Shown here: positions 35,744 through 45,719 of the stretch, piece by piece
Layout: every line of letters begins with the position of its first letter
How positions within the stretch are numbered: position 1 is the first letter of the stretch
Assembly: GCF_000797495.1 (NCBI RefSeq)
Contig: NZ_JTGN01000002.1
Coordinates: 124,001-188,000, forward strand
Source of the DNA: Robinsoniella peoriensis
GTDB taxonomy: Bacteria > Bacillota > Clostridia > Lachnospirales > Lachnospiraceae
Direction: 5' to 3'
DNA length: 64,000 bases
Translations under genes and position numbers: made by a program
The notes under the pieces: generated by a model
Database searches by the model: none
What the model was told of the DNA's origin: nothing
The model's input: only the letters and a program-made list of their open reading frames with translations

Positions 35744-36337
35744 TTATATTTCTGAAACTCGATTGACGTATACATGATCAATCAGTCCGTAGGCTTTTGC
35801 CTCTTCAGCACTCATAAAATTATCCCGGTCTGTATCACGCTCAATTTCTTCTATGGTGCGGCCCGAATTTTCAGCCAGAATCCGGTTAAGACGCTGCTTA
35901 CTCTTCTGCAAATAGTCAGAAAGAATTTTAATGTCACTGGTCTGGCCTTTTATGCCGCCGGAGGAAGGCTGGTGAATCATAATTTCTGAATTTGGCAAGG
36001 CAAAACGCTTGCCCTTTGCACCGCCTGCCAATAAAAATGCTCCAAAGCTTGCAGCCATTCCGATACAGATGGTGGAAACATCGCATTTGATATAATTCAT
36101 GGTATCGTAAATTGCAAATCCTGCAGATACGGAACCACCCGGACTGTTAATGTATAACTGGATATCCTTACCCGGATCCTGGCCTTCCAGATACAGAAGC
36201 TGACTGGTAACCAGACTGGCAGAAGCATCGGTGACTTCTTCACCCAGAAAAATAATCCGGTCATCCAGCAGGCGGGAGTAAATGTCAAAACTGCGTTCAC
36301 CGCGACTGGTCTGTTCAACTACATAAGGTATAATCAT
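35744..36337 (-). CDS. clpP: ClpP-family protease subunit
   Basis: 197 aa with nucleophile Ser97 in GMAASFGA, His122 in MIHQPSSGG and an acidic ERDTDRD segment holding the catalytic Asp. The Ser/His positions match ClpP of E. coli. ClpP forms two stacked seven-membered rings and degrades proteins unfolded by ClpX, ClpC or ClpA. Its ATG overlaps the stop of an AraC-type gene by 4 bp (ATGA). No clpX or tig lies beside it, so this is probably a second ClpP rather than the housekeeping copy. Confidence 0.93.
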   Translation of the reverse strand: MIIPYVVEQTSRGERSFDIYSRLLDDRIIFLGEEVTDASASLVTSQLLYLEGQDPGKDIQLYINSPGGSVSAGFAIYDTMNYIKCDVSTICIGMAASFGAFLLAGGAKGKRFALPNSEIMIHQPSSGGIKGQTSDIKILSDYLQKSKQRLNRILAENSGRTIEEIERDTDRDNFMSAEEAKAYGLIDHVYVNRVSEI

Positions 36338-36804
36338 GCTGCAATCCCCCTGACTTCAGACAGTTGTATACAAAAGCTGGTAATGGTATTGTATCCTTTT
36401 GCAGAATTGTCTGCGAATACCTGAATTGCCGGACAAAATTCCTGGAAAAGCACAAATCGCTCCTGCCTGGGTGTAAAAATGTGAAGGCTCCGGCAGGTCT
36501 GGGGAGTACATTGATATAATTGCCGGAACGCCAGTGTAAAAGCCTGTTGGGAATCATAACCCGCATTACAGGAAATCTCTGCAATAGGAATGTCGGTCTC
36601 TGCCAAAAGTCTGGCAGCTTCTGTCAGTCTGCGTCTCTGGATATATTTATGCATGGTGCAGCCTACCACACTGGAAAATATGCGGTTCAGATAGTATTTT
36701 GAATAGTTCATATTCTGTGAAATATCGTCAAGATGGATTTTTTCCTGCAGATGGGATTCAATGTAGGATACAATCTCCACAACAATATCGTTTTTATCAC
36801 TCAT
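36334..36804 (-). CDS. AraC-family regulator (short)
   Basis: 156 aa from the ATG at 36804, with AAGGGGG 7 nt upstream. It has the AraC DNA-binding domain (two helix-turn-helices: [20 protein letters not shown] and [18 protein letters not shown]) at the N-terminus. About 50 extra residues follow with no recognisable effector domain. Its stop overlaps the clpP start by 4 bp, so the two are translationally coupled. It may regulate its own operon. Confidence 0.85.
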   Translation of the reverse strand: MSDKNDIVVEIVSYIESHLQEKIHLDDISQNMNYSKYYLNRIFSSVVGCTMHKYIQRRRLTEAARLLAETDIPIAEISCNAGYDSQQAFTLAFRQLYQCTPQTCRSLHIFTPRQERFVLFQEFCPAIQVFADNSAKGYNTITSFCIQLSEVRGIAA

Positions 36805-36869
36805 AGTAATGCCCCCTTTCGTGATGGTCATGATTTTTTATTATAGCAGATATGTCTTAGGGTGTCTTA

Positions 36870-36910
36870 ATAAAAAGTGCTCTCTTTATGGACAAGAGAG
36901 CACTTTTTTA
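36870..36910. terminator. Bidirectional terminator
   Basis: A perfect 15-bp stem AAAAAGTGCTCTCTT (36872-36886)/AAGAGAGCACTTTTT (36894-36908). It ends the kinase operon and isolates the AraC-clpP pair. Confidence 0.92.
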
Positions 36911-36939
36911 GATTCAAATAAATTACGAATAACTTAGCA

Positions 36940-38301
36940 TTAAAAGCGTATCGTGAAAGTAATTACCCCATCATCAATCTGGCAGTTATATGCAAAACCC
37001 TGTTTCTGTGCAGCTGCACTTACAATGGAAAGTCCAAGTCCGGTACCGGACAGCTCTTTATTCCGGGATTTCTCGGCAACATAGAACGGATCCCAGATTC
37101 TTTCCAAAAGAATATTGTGGTTGTGGGCTACACCGTTGGAGGTCTGAAAAATAATCCTGCCGTATTCCTCATATAACCGTATGTTTATATGGCTGTTGGA
37201 AGTATATTTTACCGCATTAGAGATCAGATTGGAAAATATGGCAGTAATTCCTTCCAGACTTGCAGTGATAACTACATCCGGCAGGATGTCTGCTTGCAGA
37301 GTGAGCTGCTTGTTTTCTAACTCCAGCTGATATTCTTCGATCATTCCGGTGAGCATACTGCTGATCTCTACAGATTCTTTGGGATAGTCTTTTTGCCGGA
37401 TGCGGGATAAATCAAGAAGTCCTTCAATGAGCCTTTCCATTTTTTCATTCTGGCGGATAACCGTGTCCAAGAAAGTGCCGTCATCAATGCCGTCTTTAAT
37501 GCCGCAGGTATAAGCTTTAATCAGGGCCACCGGTGTCTTCAGATCATGGGATACATTGCCAAGTAGAGCTTCCATCTGTCGGTTTTTTTCAATCAGAGCT
37601 TCCTGGGATTCTTTTAGTTTGCAGCTCATGTCATTGATGCTGCTGGCAAGGTCTTCCAGCTCATCGTTTGTCCTGATTTCTATCTGACTGAAATTCTGGT
37701 TGGAAATATCCTTTGTCAGTGCGCTGATCTCTGAAAGGGGAGTAGTAATTTTCTTAACCAGAAAATAGATGAGAATCATCATAATAATTACTGCGGCTAA
37801 AAAGATACATAAGGTAATGCCATTGATCAATGAGACGATCTCGCTGATATTTGGAATGATGATAGCTACTCCTGCAAAGGTTTCCTCTAAATTCAAGTAT
37901 TCTACAAGTATACTGTAATGCAGCTTGGATTGGTTGTAGATGCGCAGTTGTCTCCCGTTTGCCATTGTATTCAGGTAATCCTGATCCCAAAGCCAGTAAC
38001 GGTCCAGCCCCAGACCTTTATCCAGAAACGCATTGCGGAGGCGTTCATTTAATACATCAATATCAGAGGTATTGTCTACGCGGGCAATTACTACATCCCT
38101 GGATTCTTCCAGTGCGGCAATGGCTTCGTCTAATGATTCTGCATTTTGCATAAGTGTATTACAAATTTCATTAATTTCTGACTTTCTTTCATAGATATAA
38201 TATCTTCCGATAAACTGTGAATTTACAACGACTGATATTAATACAACGACAATTAAAACGGCTGAAATACTCAATAGAAATTTTTTGGCAAGTTTACTCA
38301 T
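36940..38301 (-). CDS. Sensor histidine kinase
   Basis: 453 aa with helices near 8-28 and 163-185, a sensor of about 135 residues between them, then HAMP (KKITTPLSEISAL), HisKA (GNVSHDLKTPVALIK) and ATPase domains (NLISNAVKYT, GTGLGLSIV). It overlaps the end of its response-regulator gene by 8 bp. It probably signals with that protein. The signal is unknown. Confidence 0.93.
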   Translation of the reverse strand: MSKLAKKFLLSISAVLIVVVLISVVVNSQFIGRYYIYERKSEINEICNTLMQNAESLDEAIAALEESRDVVIARVDNTSDIDVLNERLRNAFLDKGLGLDRYWLWDQDYLNTMANGRQLRIYNQSKLHYSILVEYLNLEETFAGVAIIIPNISEIVSLINGITLCIFLAAVIIMMILIYFLVKKITTPLSEISALTKDISNQNFSQIEIRTNDELEDLASSINDMSCKLKESQEALIEKNRQMEALLGNVSHDLKTPVALIKAYTCGIKDGIDDGTFLDTVIRQNEKMERLIEGLLDLSRIRQKDYPKESVEISSMLTGMIEEYQLELENKQLTLQADILPDVVITASLEGITAIFSNLISNAVKYTSNSHINIRLYEEYGRIIFQTSNGVAHNHNILLERIWDPFYVAEKSRNKELSGTGLGLSIVSAAAQKQGFAYNCQIDDGVITFTIRF

Positions 38302-38944
38302 TTTGATTCTCCAACATGTATCCGATACCGATGTGGGTAGTGATATACTTTTCTCCTATTTTATTGCGAAGTCTCCGTATATGGGTATCCAGGGTGCGTT
38401 CATCGCCATAATAGTCCATTCCCCAAACGCTGGAAAGTAATTGTTCTCTGGATAGAATCATGCCCTGGTTCAGGAAAAAGGTGTAAAGGAGTTCGTATTC
38501 TTTTTTGGTTAGTTTTATTTCTTCCTGCCGTATTTTTACGATTCTGGTGTCCGGATTTAAGGTAAGGCTGCCGCAGGTAAGCAGTTTTCCCAGCTGAAAA
38601 AGTTTTTCAATCCGAAGGAGCAGGATCTTTGGCTCAAAAGGTTTGCGTATATAGTCGTCTGCACCATAAGTCAGACCTGCAATTTCGTCAGAAATCTCCC
38701 CCTTCGCTGTGAGCATTATAATTCTTATGGGCATATGATATTCACGCACAGCCTTGCACAGGGCAATCCCGTCCATGACAGGCATCATCCAGTCAGAAAT
38801 CAAAAGGTCGAATTTTTCTTTGCACAATAGATCAAAAGCCTCCCGTCCATCGGAAACGGCAGCAACTTCATGACCTGCTCCGGTAAGATAGAGCTTCATG
38901 ATCTTCTGCATATCTTTTTCGTCTTCTGCGATTAATATTTTCAT
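38294..38944 (-). CDS. OmpR-family response regulator
   Basis: 216 aa from the ATG at 38944, with AGGAGG upstream. The receiver domain has AEDEKD, Asp in LLISDWMMP and Lys in RKPF. The winged helix has LTKKEYELLYTFF and DERTLDTHIRRLRNKIG. It lies 25 bp after the phosphoesterase gene in one operon. Confidence 0.93.
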   Translation of the reverse strand: MKILIAEDEKDMQKIMKLYLTGAGHEVAAVSDGREAFDLLCKEKFDLLISDWMMPVMDGIALCKAVREYHMPIRIIMLTAKGEISDEIAGLTYGADDYIRKPFEPKILLLRIEKLFQLGKLLTCGSLTLNPDTRIVKIRQEEIKLTKKEYELLYTFFLNQGMILSREQLLSSVWGMDYYGDERTLDTHIRRLRNKIGEKYITTHIGIGYMLENQNE

Positions 38945-38969
38945 AATTATCCTCCTGATAGCGCAAGCT

Positions 38970-39806
38970 TTATAGTCCAATATTGAATACCGCAATTTCG
39001 GGAGGCACCATAAATCGTGCCGGAATATGAGAAGTCCCAATACCGGTATTTACATAGAGTTTCATATTGTTATCGATATCATAAAATCCGGATGTATATT
39101 TTTCAGCAAGTGATGTAACCGGGCTTTTGATAAATGGAAGTTTTACCTGGCCTCCGTGACTGTGACCCGCCAGAAGCAGATTGGCAGAGCCAGCCTCAAA
39201 ACGGTCTGCAATATCCGGTTCGTGCAGCAAAATGATCCGATAATCAGGATCATCTTCCATGTAGCGCAAAGTAGTTGATATATCTGGAAATCCAAGCAGG
39301 GCATCGTCCAGACCGCCGATGAATAATTCATGCCCCTTTGTGGTAGTTACGGTGATACCTTCATTTTTCAGCAGTGTAAAGCCGGAATTCGACATAATAT
39401 CTGCATAAACCCGGGAGGCACCGCCGCCATAGTCACGATTTCCCCAGACAGCATATTTACCATATGACGCATTCAGGGCTGACAGTGCCGAAGTAACGGC
39501 ATCTACAGCCTTATATTTTGAAAAGTTATCAAACAAGTCCCCGGTAAAGACAATGACATCCGGTGAAAGATCATTAACCTTGTCCACAAGTTCTTCAAGT
39601 TTATTTTCTGTATAAGAGGCATTTACCTGGATATCGGATAACTGTACCACACGGATAACTTGTGTGATCTTTCTGTCGGGAGCATTCAGGTCATAGTAAT
39701 GGGTGAACACCATAAAGGGTTCTATCTTAAATGCATATCCGGCAAGCAGTGCGGCAGTTAAGAAAAGGCAAAGCATAAAAATCAGGGTTCTTTTTAAAAT
39801 TTTCAT
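38970..39806 (-). CDS. Membrane-anchored metallophosphoesterase (YkuE-like)
   Basis: 278 aa from the ATG at 39806; AAAGGAA lies 9 nt upstream, against only 3 nt for a GTG at 39812. One N-terminal membrane helix is followed by the calcineurin-like fold: LSDIQVN, TGDLFDN, VWGNRDYGGG and GHSHGGQ give the two-metal site. The family includes enzymes acting on lipid A-like or other membrane phosphates. The natural substrate is unknown. It heads the operon with the response regulator and kinase. Confidence 0.87.
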   Translation of the reverse strand: MKILKRTLIFMLCLFLTAALLAGYAFKIEPFMVFTHYYDLNAPDRKITQVIRVVQLSDIQVNASYTENKLEELVDKVNDLSPDVIVFTGDLFDNFSKYKAVDAVTSALSALNASYGKYAVWGNRDYGGGASRVYADIMSNSGFTLLKNEGITVTTTKGHELFIGGLDDALLGFPDISTTLRYMEDDPDYRIILLHEPDIADRFEAGSANLLLAGHSHGGQVKLPFIKSPVTSLAEKYTSGFYDIDNNMKLYVNTGIGTSHIPARFMVPPEIAVFNIGL

Positions 39807-39812
39807 ATTCAC

Positions 39813-40105
39813 ATGTTCCTTTCGTATGGATCAGTCATAATGATAGAACGTCCATGTTACAGGTATGTGAATTCTTTACATCTTTATTATATCCGTCATT
39901 TAGTCAAATGCAATTAAAAATTAAAAAAACGTATTATATGGTAATTTCAGGCAAAAATTCGATGAAAAAAGTAAAAAATTAGTAATCTGTAATATCTTGC
40001 GGTGGGAGTGGTCAAAAATGTGATGAAAGGGGGCAGATAATCGCATTCATTTAACTACCTCCTCAATTTATAATTAATAAAAGAGTTATAAGGAGGAGGA
40101 TTTAT
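39813..40105. promoter_or_regulatory. Divergent region upstream of GH98 gene 1
   Basis: This AT-rich 293-bp gap drives the first GH98 gene. TTAGTCAAATGC (39900-39911) and TTTCAGGCAAAAATT (39945-39959) followed by GATG have close matches upstream of the binding-protein gene (53879-53890 and 53841-53861). AGGAGG precedes the ATG at 40106. No clear operator palindrome is seen. Confidence 0.35.
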
Positions 40106-43100
40106 ATGAAGTTTAGGGCAAAAAAACTAGTGGCACTTTTAACCGCATCCTGTATGTGTCTCGCTTCACCATTGAGCGCTGCGGCAGAAAGTGGCACAGG
40201 AACCAGATTAGTGAAAGGGCAAACGGGGTATTTGACAGAGGAACAGGCTATCCGGAACCAGGAGCAGACAACCGAAGAAAGGGAGCAGAAGTTAACCGGG
40301 GAAGAGACAGCAGAGGTTTTGATGGAAGGTACAAAAGACAGCGGGATTGTACAGACAGAAGAAGTACAGACAAAAGAAATGCAGACAGAAGATGCGCAGA
40401 CAGAAGAAGTACAGACAGAAGAAATGCAGACAGAAGATGCGCAGACAAAAGAAGTACAGACAGAAGAAATGCAGACAGAAGATGCGCAGACAGAAGAAGT
40501 ACAGACAAAAGAAGAACCGGCAGAAGAAACACACATGAAAGAAATACAGACGCAAGGGACAAAGAAAGCGTCAGATAGGAACGGAAAGGCAAGGGTAACT
40601 GAAATTCTGGAAGATGCCCAGGATCCAGCAAACCGGATTGTGTATCTGTCAGACCTGCAATGGAAGTCAGAAAATCATACAGTAGATAGCGAGCTGCCTA
40701 CCAGAAAGGATAAGTCCTTTGGCGGCGGAAAAATTACGCTAAAAGTGGATGGAACGGTAACAGAATTTGATAAGGGGATTGGAACACAGACAGATTCCAC
40801 CATTGTGTACGATCTGGAGGGAAAGGGATATACAAAGTTTGAAACTTACGTGGGTGTAGACTACAGCCAGAAAGAAAACATTCCGGGGGAAGTCTGCGAC
40901 GTAAAATTCAGGGTGAAAATTGATGACAAGATTGTATCAGAAACCGGTGTACTGGATCCGCTTTCGAATGCGGTTAAGATTTCTGTTAACATACCCGATA
41001 CAGCCAAAACTTTAACATTATACGCGGATAAAGTAACGGAAACTTGGTCTGATCACGCCAATTGGGCAGATGCAAAATTTTATCAGGCACTGCCGGAACC
41101 CGAAAATGTTGCATTCAAAAAAACGGTAGTGACACGAAAGACATCAGATAATTCGGAGGCTCCTGTTAATCCGGATTCAGCAGTTAACAGTTCTAAGGCT
41201 GTTGACGGTGTTATTGACAGCTCCAGTTATTTTGATTTTGGAGATCAGGCAAATAGCGGAGCCGTAAGGGAGTCACTCTATATGGAGGTAGATTTAAAAG
41301 GGAGCTATTTACTGTCCGATATACAACTGTGGAGATACTGGAAAGATGGCAGAACTTATGCAGCTACTGCAATTGTAGTAGCTGAGGATGAGAACTTTGA
41401 AAATGCAGCAGTTATCTATAACTCGGATACGACGGGAGAAATACATCACCTGGGAGCAGGAAGTGATATGCTCTATGCAGAAACAGAAAGTGGCAAGACA
41501 TTTCCGGTACCGGAAAATACAAAAGCAAGGTATATCAGAGTTTATACATATGGTGTTAATGGGACATCAGGCGTAACAAATCACATTGTAGAATTAAAGG
41601 TGAATGCTTACGTATTTGGAGATGAAATCTTACCGGAAAAGCCGGATGACAGCAAGATTTTCCCAAATGCAGTTAATCCGCTGAAGCTACAGGGACCGGG
41701 CACGAATGATCAGGTAACCCACCCGGATGTTACGGTGTTTGATGAGCCGTGGAATGGGTATAAATACTGGATGGCATATACACCGAATAAACCGGGAAGT
41801 TCCTATTTTGAAAATCCCTGTATAGCTGCATCCAACGATGGCGTAAACTGGGAGTTTCCTGCCCAGAACCCTGTACAGCCGCGCTATGACAGTGAAATAG
41901 AAAATCAAAATGAACATAACTGTGATACCGATATTGTATATGACCCGGTAAATGACCGGTTGATTATGTACTGGGAATGGGCACAGGATGAGGCGGTTAA
42001 TGGTAAAACACATCGTTCTGAAATCAGATACCGTGTTTCTTATGATGGGATTAACTGGGGAGTGGAAGACAAAACTGGTGTTTTGATGACTGGACCAACG
42101 GATCATGGCTGCGCCATTGCCACAGAAGGCGAAAGATATTCAGACCTTTCTCCAACCGTAGTATATGATAAAACAGAAAAAATCTACAAAATGTGGGCAA
42201 ATGATGCCGGAGATGTAGGATATGAAAACAAACAGAATAACAAAGTATGGTATCGGACATCCCAAGACGGGATCAGCAATTGGTCGGATAAGACTTACGT
42301 GGAGAATTTTCTTGGAGTAAATGAAGACGGGCTGCAGATGTATCCATGGCACCAGGATATCCAGTGGGTAGAGGAATTTCAGGAATATTGGGCACTTCAG
42401 CAGGCATTTCCGGCAGGAAGCGGACCGGATAATTCTTCCCTGCGTTTCTCGAAATCCAAAGATGGTCTTCATTGGGAGCCGGTATCTGAAAAAGCTTTAA
42501 TTACAGTAGGGGCACCCGGGACCTGGGATGCAGGACAGATATACCGTTCTACTTTCTGGTATGAGCCAGGTGGGGCAAAAGGAAACGGAACATTCCATAT
42601 CTGGTATGCTGCATTGGCGGAAGGCCAGTCTCACTGGGATATAGGATATACATCTGCAAACTATGCAGATGCCATGTACAAATTAACGGGAAGCAGACCG
42701 GAAGTGGAAAAAAGAATAGAGGTAAATAATGAAAATCCTCTGCTGATTATGCCGCTTTACGGAAAGTCTTACAGTGAATCAGGAAGTACCCTGGATTGGG
42801 GAGATGATCTGGTTTCACGCTGGAAACAGGTTCCGGAAGATTTAAAAGAAAACGCAGTTATTGAAATTCATCTGGGTGGCAAGATTGGCTTAAATGAAAG
42901 TGATTCCCACACGGCAAAAGCGTTTTATGAGCAGCAGCTGGCAATTGCCCAGGAAAATAACATCCCGGTAATGATGGTGGTAGCTACGGCAGGCCAGCAG
43001 AACTACTGGACGGGAACAGCGAATCTGGATGCTGAGTGGATTGACCGGATGTTCAAGCAGCACAGTGTGTTAAAAGGAATTATGTCCACTGAAAATTATT

Positions 43101-45442
43101 GGACTGACTACAATAAGGTTGCTACTATGGGTGCCGATTATCTGCGGGTTGCAGCTGAAAACGGCGGATATTTTGTATGGAGCGAGCACCAGGAGGGTGT
43201 TATTGAAAATGTAATAGCAAATGAGAAATTTAATGAAGCATTGAAACTTTACGGTAATAATTTTATTTTCACCTGGAAGAACACGCCTGCCGGTACTAAC
43301 TCCAATGCAGGAACAGCCAGCTATATGCAGGGCCTCTGGCTAACCGGAATTTGTGCACAATGGGGCGGTCTGGCTGATACCTGGAAATGGTATGAAAAAG
43401 GATTTGGTAAATTATTTGATGGTCAGTATTCTTATAATCCGGGTGGGGAAGAAGCAAGACCGGTTGCAACCGAACCGGAAGCACTGCTTGGTATCGAAAT
43501 GATGAGTATCTATACAAATGGCGGATGTGTCTACAACTTTGAGCACCCGGCGTATGTATATGGTTCTTATAACCAGAATTCACCTTGCTTTGAAAATGTA
43601 ATTGCAGAGTTCATGCGCTATGCGATTAAGAATCCGGCACCAGGTAAAGAGGAAGTGCTTGCTGATACAAAAGCAGTGTTCTATGGAAAATTAAGTTCTT
43701 TAAAGAGTGCAGGAAACTTACTGCAAAAAGGTTTGAACTGGGAAGATGCCACACTGCCAACCCAGACTACGGGTCGATATGGATTAATACCTGCAGTCCC
43801 GGAGGCAGTAGATGAAAAAACTGTAAAAGCAGTATTCGGCGATATTGAGATATTGAATCAATCCAGTGCACAGCTTGCGAATAAAGATGCGAAAAAAGCA
43901 TATTTTGAAGAAAAATATCCGGAACAGTATACCGGTACGGCATTTGGACAGCTATTGAATGATACCTGGTATTTATACAACAGTAATGTGAATGTGGATG
44001 GGGTGCAAAATGCAAAACTTCCGTTAGAAGGTAATAAATCCGTAGATATTACAATGACACCGCATACTTATGTGATCCTGGATGATCAGGATGGTGAGCT
44101 TCAGATTAAACTGAACAATTATCGTGTGGATAAAGACAGTATCTGGGAAGGATACGGCACCACGGTGACGGACCGCTGGGATACGGACCACAATACCAAA
44201 CTTCAGGACTGGATACGGGATGAGTATATTCCAAATCCGGACGATGATACCTTCAGAGATACAACCTTTGAACTGGTTGGACTGGAAAGTGAGCCGGAGG
44301 TAAATGTAACTAATGGCTTAAAGGATCAGTATCAGGAACCGGTTGTGGAATATGATGCCGCTGCAGGTACGGCTATGATTACTGTATCCGGAAATGGCTG
44401 GGTAGATCTGACAATTGACACGAACACGGCAGAAGTACCCCAGGTTGATAAAGCAAAGTTAAATTCCAAAATAGCAGAAGCTAAAGGGATCAGACAGGGG
44501 AACTATACGGATGAATCCTACAAAGCTCTTCAGGAAGAGATTGGAAAATCCCAGGCGGTATCAAACAAAACAGATGCCACACAGGAGGAAGTAAATGCAC
44601 AGTTAAGCAGGTTAGAAAGTGCAATAGCCAGATTAAAAGAAAAACCGGCGGTGGTATCCAAAACGGCATTAAATGCAAAAATAGCTGAGGCAAAAGGGAT
44701 CAGACAAGGAAACTATACGGATGAATCCTACAAAGCCCTGCAAAATGCAATAGTAAAAGCTCAGGAGTTATCAAACAAAACAGATGCCACACAGCAGCAG
44801 GTAAATGATCTGGTATCAGCATTAACAAATGCAATTAAAAATTTAAAAATAGATGCAGATAAGCTGGCAGCAGAGTCAGCAAAGAAAGTAGCGGCAGTTA
44901 AGGTTGCCGTAAAAGCAGTATCCTATAAATCAAAAGAGATTAAATTATCCTGGAAAACGGTAGCAGATGCGGACGGATATGTAATCCGTGTAAAGACAGG
45001 CAAAAAGTGGAGTACGGAGAAGACCATTAAGAACAACCGCATAATCACTTATACTTATAAGAAAGGTACTCCCGGTAAGAAATATGTATTTGAAGTAAAA
45101 GCTTTTAAGAAAGTAAATGGAAAGACGACCTATAGTAAATACAAAACAGCCACTAAAAAAGTTGTGCCGCAAACGGTGACCGCAAAGGCAAAAGCTTCTA
45201 AAAATAATGTAGTGGTAAAATGGAACAAAGTGTCTGGCGCATCCGGATATGTTGTTATGAAAAAGAAAGGGAAAACATGGGTAAAGGCTGCGCAGGTAAA
45301 TGCAAAGAAACTATACTTTACGGATAAGAAGGTCAAAAAAGGAAAAGTATATTCATACAAAGTAAAGGCTTACAAAGTATATAAAGGTAAAAAAGTATAT
45401 GGAAGCTATAGCAAGTCTGTAAATGTTAAAACAAAGTCATAA
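40106..45442 (+). CDS. Secreted multidomain GH98 endo-beta-galactosidase-type enzyme
   Basis: 1778 aa. After a signal peptide (1-27) comes a 15-residue tandem repeat (85-130). An NPCBM domain (about 177-330) follows, then a discoidin-like domain (332-510), a GH43-like five-bladed propeller (about 525-850) and a GH98 catalytic region (about 869-1425). In GH98, STENYW holds Glu996, the likely acid, and DTWKW and EPEALLGIEMM hold Asp1091 and Glu1125, the likely base region. These align with the pneumococcal Sp3/Sp4 GH98 motifs. The C-terminus has two FIVAR repeats (1448-1585) and Fn3-like Lys/Tyr-rich repeats (1610-1778), with no LPXTG. GH98 enzymes release A/B blood-group or related trisaccharides from type 2 glycans. 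Subtype is not predictable. Confidence 0.9.
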   Translation: MKFRAKKLVALLTASCMCLASPLSAAAESGTGTRLVKGQTGYLTEEQAIRNQEQTTEEREQKLTGEETAEVLMEGTKDSGIVQTEEVQTKEMQTEDAQTEEVQTEEMQTEDAQTKEVQTEEMQTEDAQTEEVQTKEEPAEETHMKEIQTQGTKKASDRNGKARVTEILEDAQDPANRIVYLSDLQWKSENHTVDSELPTRKDKSFGGGKITLKVDGTVTEFDKGIGTQTDSTIVYDLEGKGYTKFETYVGVDYSQKENIPGEVCDVKFRVKIDDKIVSETGVLDPLSNAVKISVNIPDTAKTLTLYADKVTETWSDHANWADAKFYQALPEPENVAFKKTVVTRKTSDNSEAPVNPDSAVNSSKAVDGVIDSSSYFDFGDQANSGAVRESLYMEVDLKGSYLLSDIQLWRYWKDGRTYAATAIVVAEDENFENAAVIYNSDTTGEIHHLGAGSDMLYAETESGKTFPVPENTKARYIRVYTYGVNGTSGVTNHIVELKVNAYVFGDEILPEKPDDSKIFPNAVNPLKLQGPGTNDQVTHPDVTVFDEPWNGYKYWMAYTPNKPGSSYFENPCIAASNDGVNWEFPAQNPVQPRYDSEIENQNEHNCDTDIVYDPVNDRLIMYWEWAQDEAVNGKTHRSEIRYRVSYDGINWGVEDKTGVLMTGPTDHGCAIATEGERYSDLSPTVVYDKTEKIYKMWANDAGDVGYENKQNNKVWYRTSQDGISNWSDKTYVENFLGVNEDGLQMYPWHQDIQWVEEFQEYWALQQAFPAGSGPDNSSLRFSKSKDGLHWEPVSEKALITVGAPGTWDAGQIYRSTFWYEPGGAKGNGTFHIWYAALAEGQSHWDIGYTSANYADAMYKLTGSRPEVEKRIEVNNENPLLIMPLYGKSYSESGSTLDWGDDLVSRWKQVPEDLKENAVIEIHLGGKIGLNESDSHTAKAFYEQQLAIAQENNIPVMMVVATAGQQNYWTGTANLDAEWIDRMFKQHSVLKGIMSTENYWTDYNKVATMGADYLRVAAENGGYFVWSEHQEGVIENVIANEKFNEALKLYGNNFIFTWKNTPAGTNSNAGTASYMQGLWLTGICAQWGGLADTWKWYEKGFGKLFDGQYSYNPGGEEARPVATEPEALLGIEMMSIYTNGGCVYNFEHPAYVYGSYNQNSPCFENVIAEFMRYAIKNPAPGKEEVLADTKAVFYGKLSSLKSAGNLLQKGLNWEDATLPTQTTGRYGLIPAVPEAVDEKTVKAVFGDIEILNQSSAQLANKDAKKAYFEEKYPEQYTGTAFGQLLNDTWYLYNSNVNVDGVQNAKLPLEGNKSVDITMTPHTYVILDDQDGELQIKLNNYRVDKDSIWEGYGTTVTDRWDTDHNTKLQDWIRDEYIPNPDDDTFRDTTFELVGLESEPEVNVTNGLKDQYQEPVVEYDAAAGTAMITVSGNGWVDLTIDTNTAEVPQVDKAKLNSKIAEAKGIRQGNYTDESYKALQEEIGKSQAVSNKTDATQEEVNAQLSRLESAIARLKEKPAVVSKTALNAKIAEAKGIRQGNYTDESYKALQNAIVKAQELSNKTDATQQQVNDLVSALTNAIKNLKIDADKLAAESAKKVAAVKVAVKAVSYKSKEIKLSWKTVADADGYVIRVKTGKKWSTEKTIKNNRIITYTYKKGTPGKKYVFEVKAFKKVNGKTTYSKYKTATKKVVPQTVTAKAKASKNNVVVKWNKVSGASGYVVMKKKGKTWVKAAQVNAKKLYFTDKKVKKGKVYSYKVKAYKVYKGKKVYGSYSKSVNVKTKS
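40358..40510 (+). repeat. 45-bp tandem repeat within GH98 gene 1
   Basis: Three full 45-bp units start at 40358, 40403 and 40448, and a partial one starts at 40493. Each unit is three 15-bp subunits ending CAGACA, encoding EEVQT/EEMQT/EDAQT-type pentads. Copies are nearly identical at the DNA level, so unit number probably varies between strains. Confidence 0.92.
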
Positions 45443-45719
45443 GAATCTCTATCGTTTTTTTTACCAGAATCAAATCATTTTATGATGATTAGTCAAAAAA
45501 TAGCAATAATTTTAAAAATATTTAAAAATGTGGGTGTCGCAGTAAAAAAAATGAAAGAAATGGATAGCTTTGTTTATTGTAAGAAATTAGGCCGCATGAT
45601 AGGATTTTGAAATAGGGTAGAGCGGAAAAATTTTACATTTTACAGGAGATAAAAGAAAGGGAGGTGTTTTTCTTAAACGCGACAACCCGCTAACATGAAA
45701 AAGATTGGGAGGTAACAAA

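Noticed and set aside
40102..40631. Long minus-strand and alternate-frame Cys/Ser- or Arg/Lys-rich frames
   Set aside because: They are shadows of the 45-bp tandem repeat inside GH98 gene 1.
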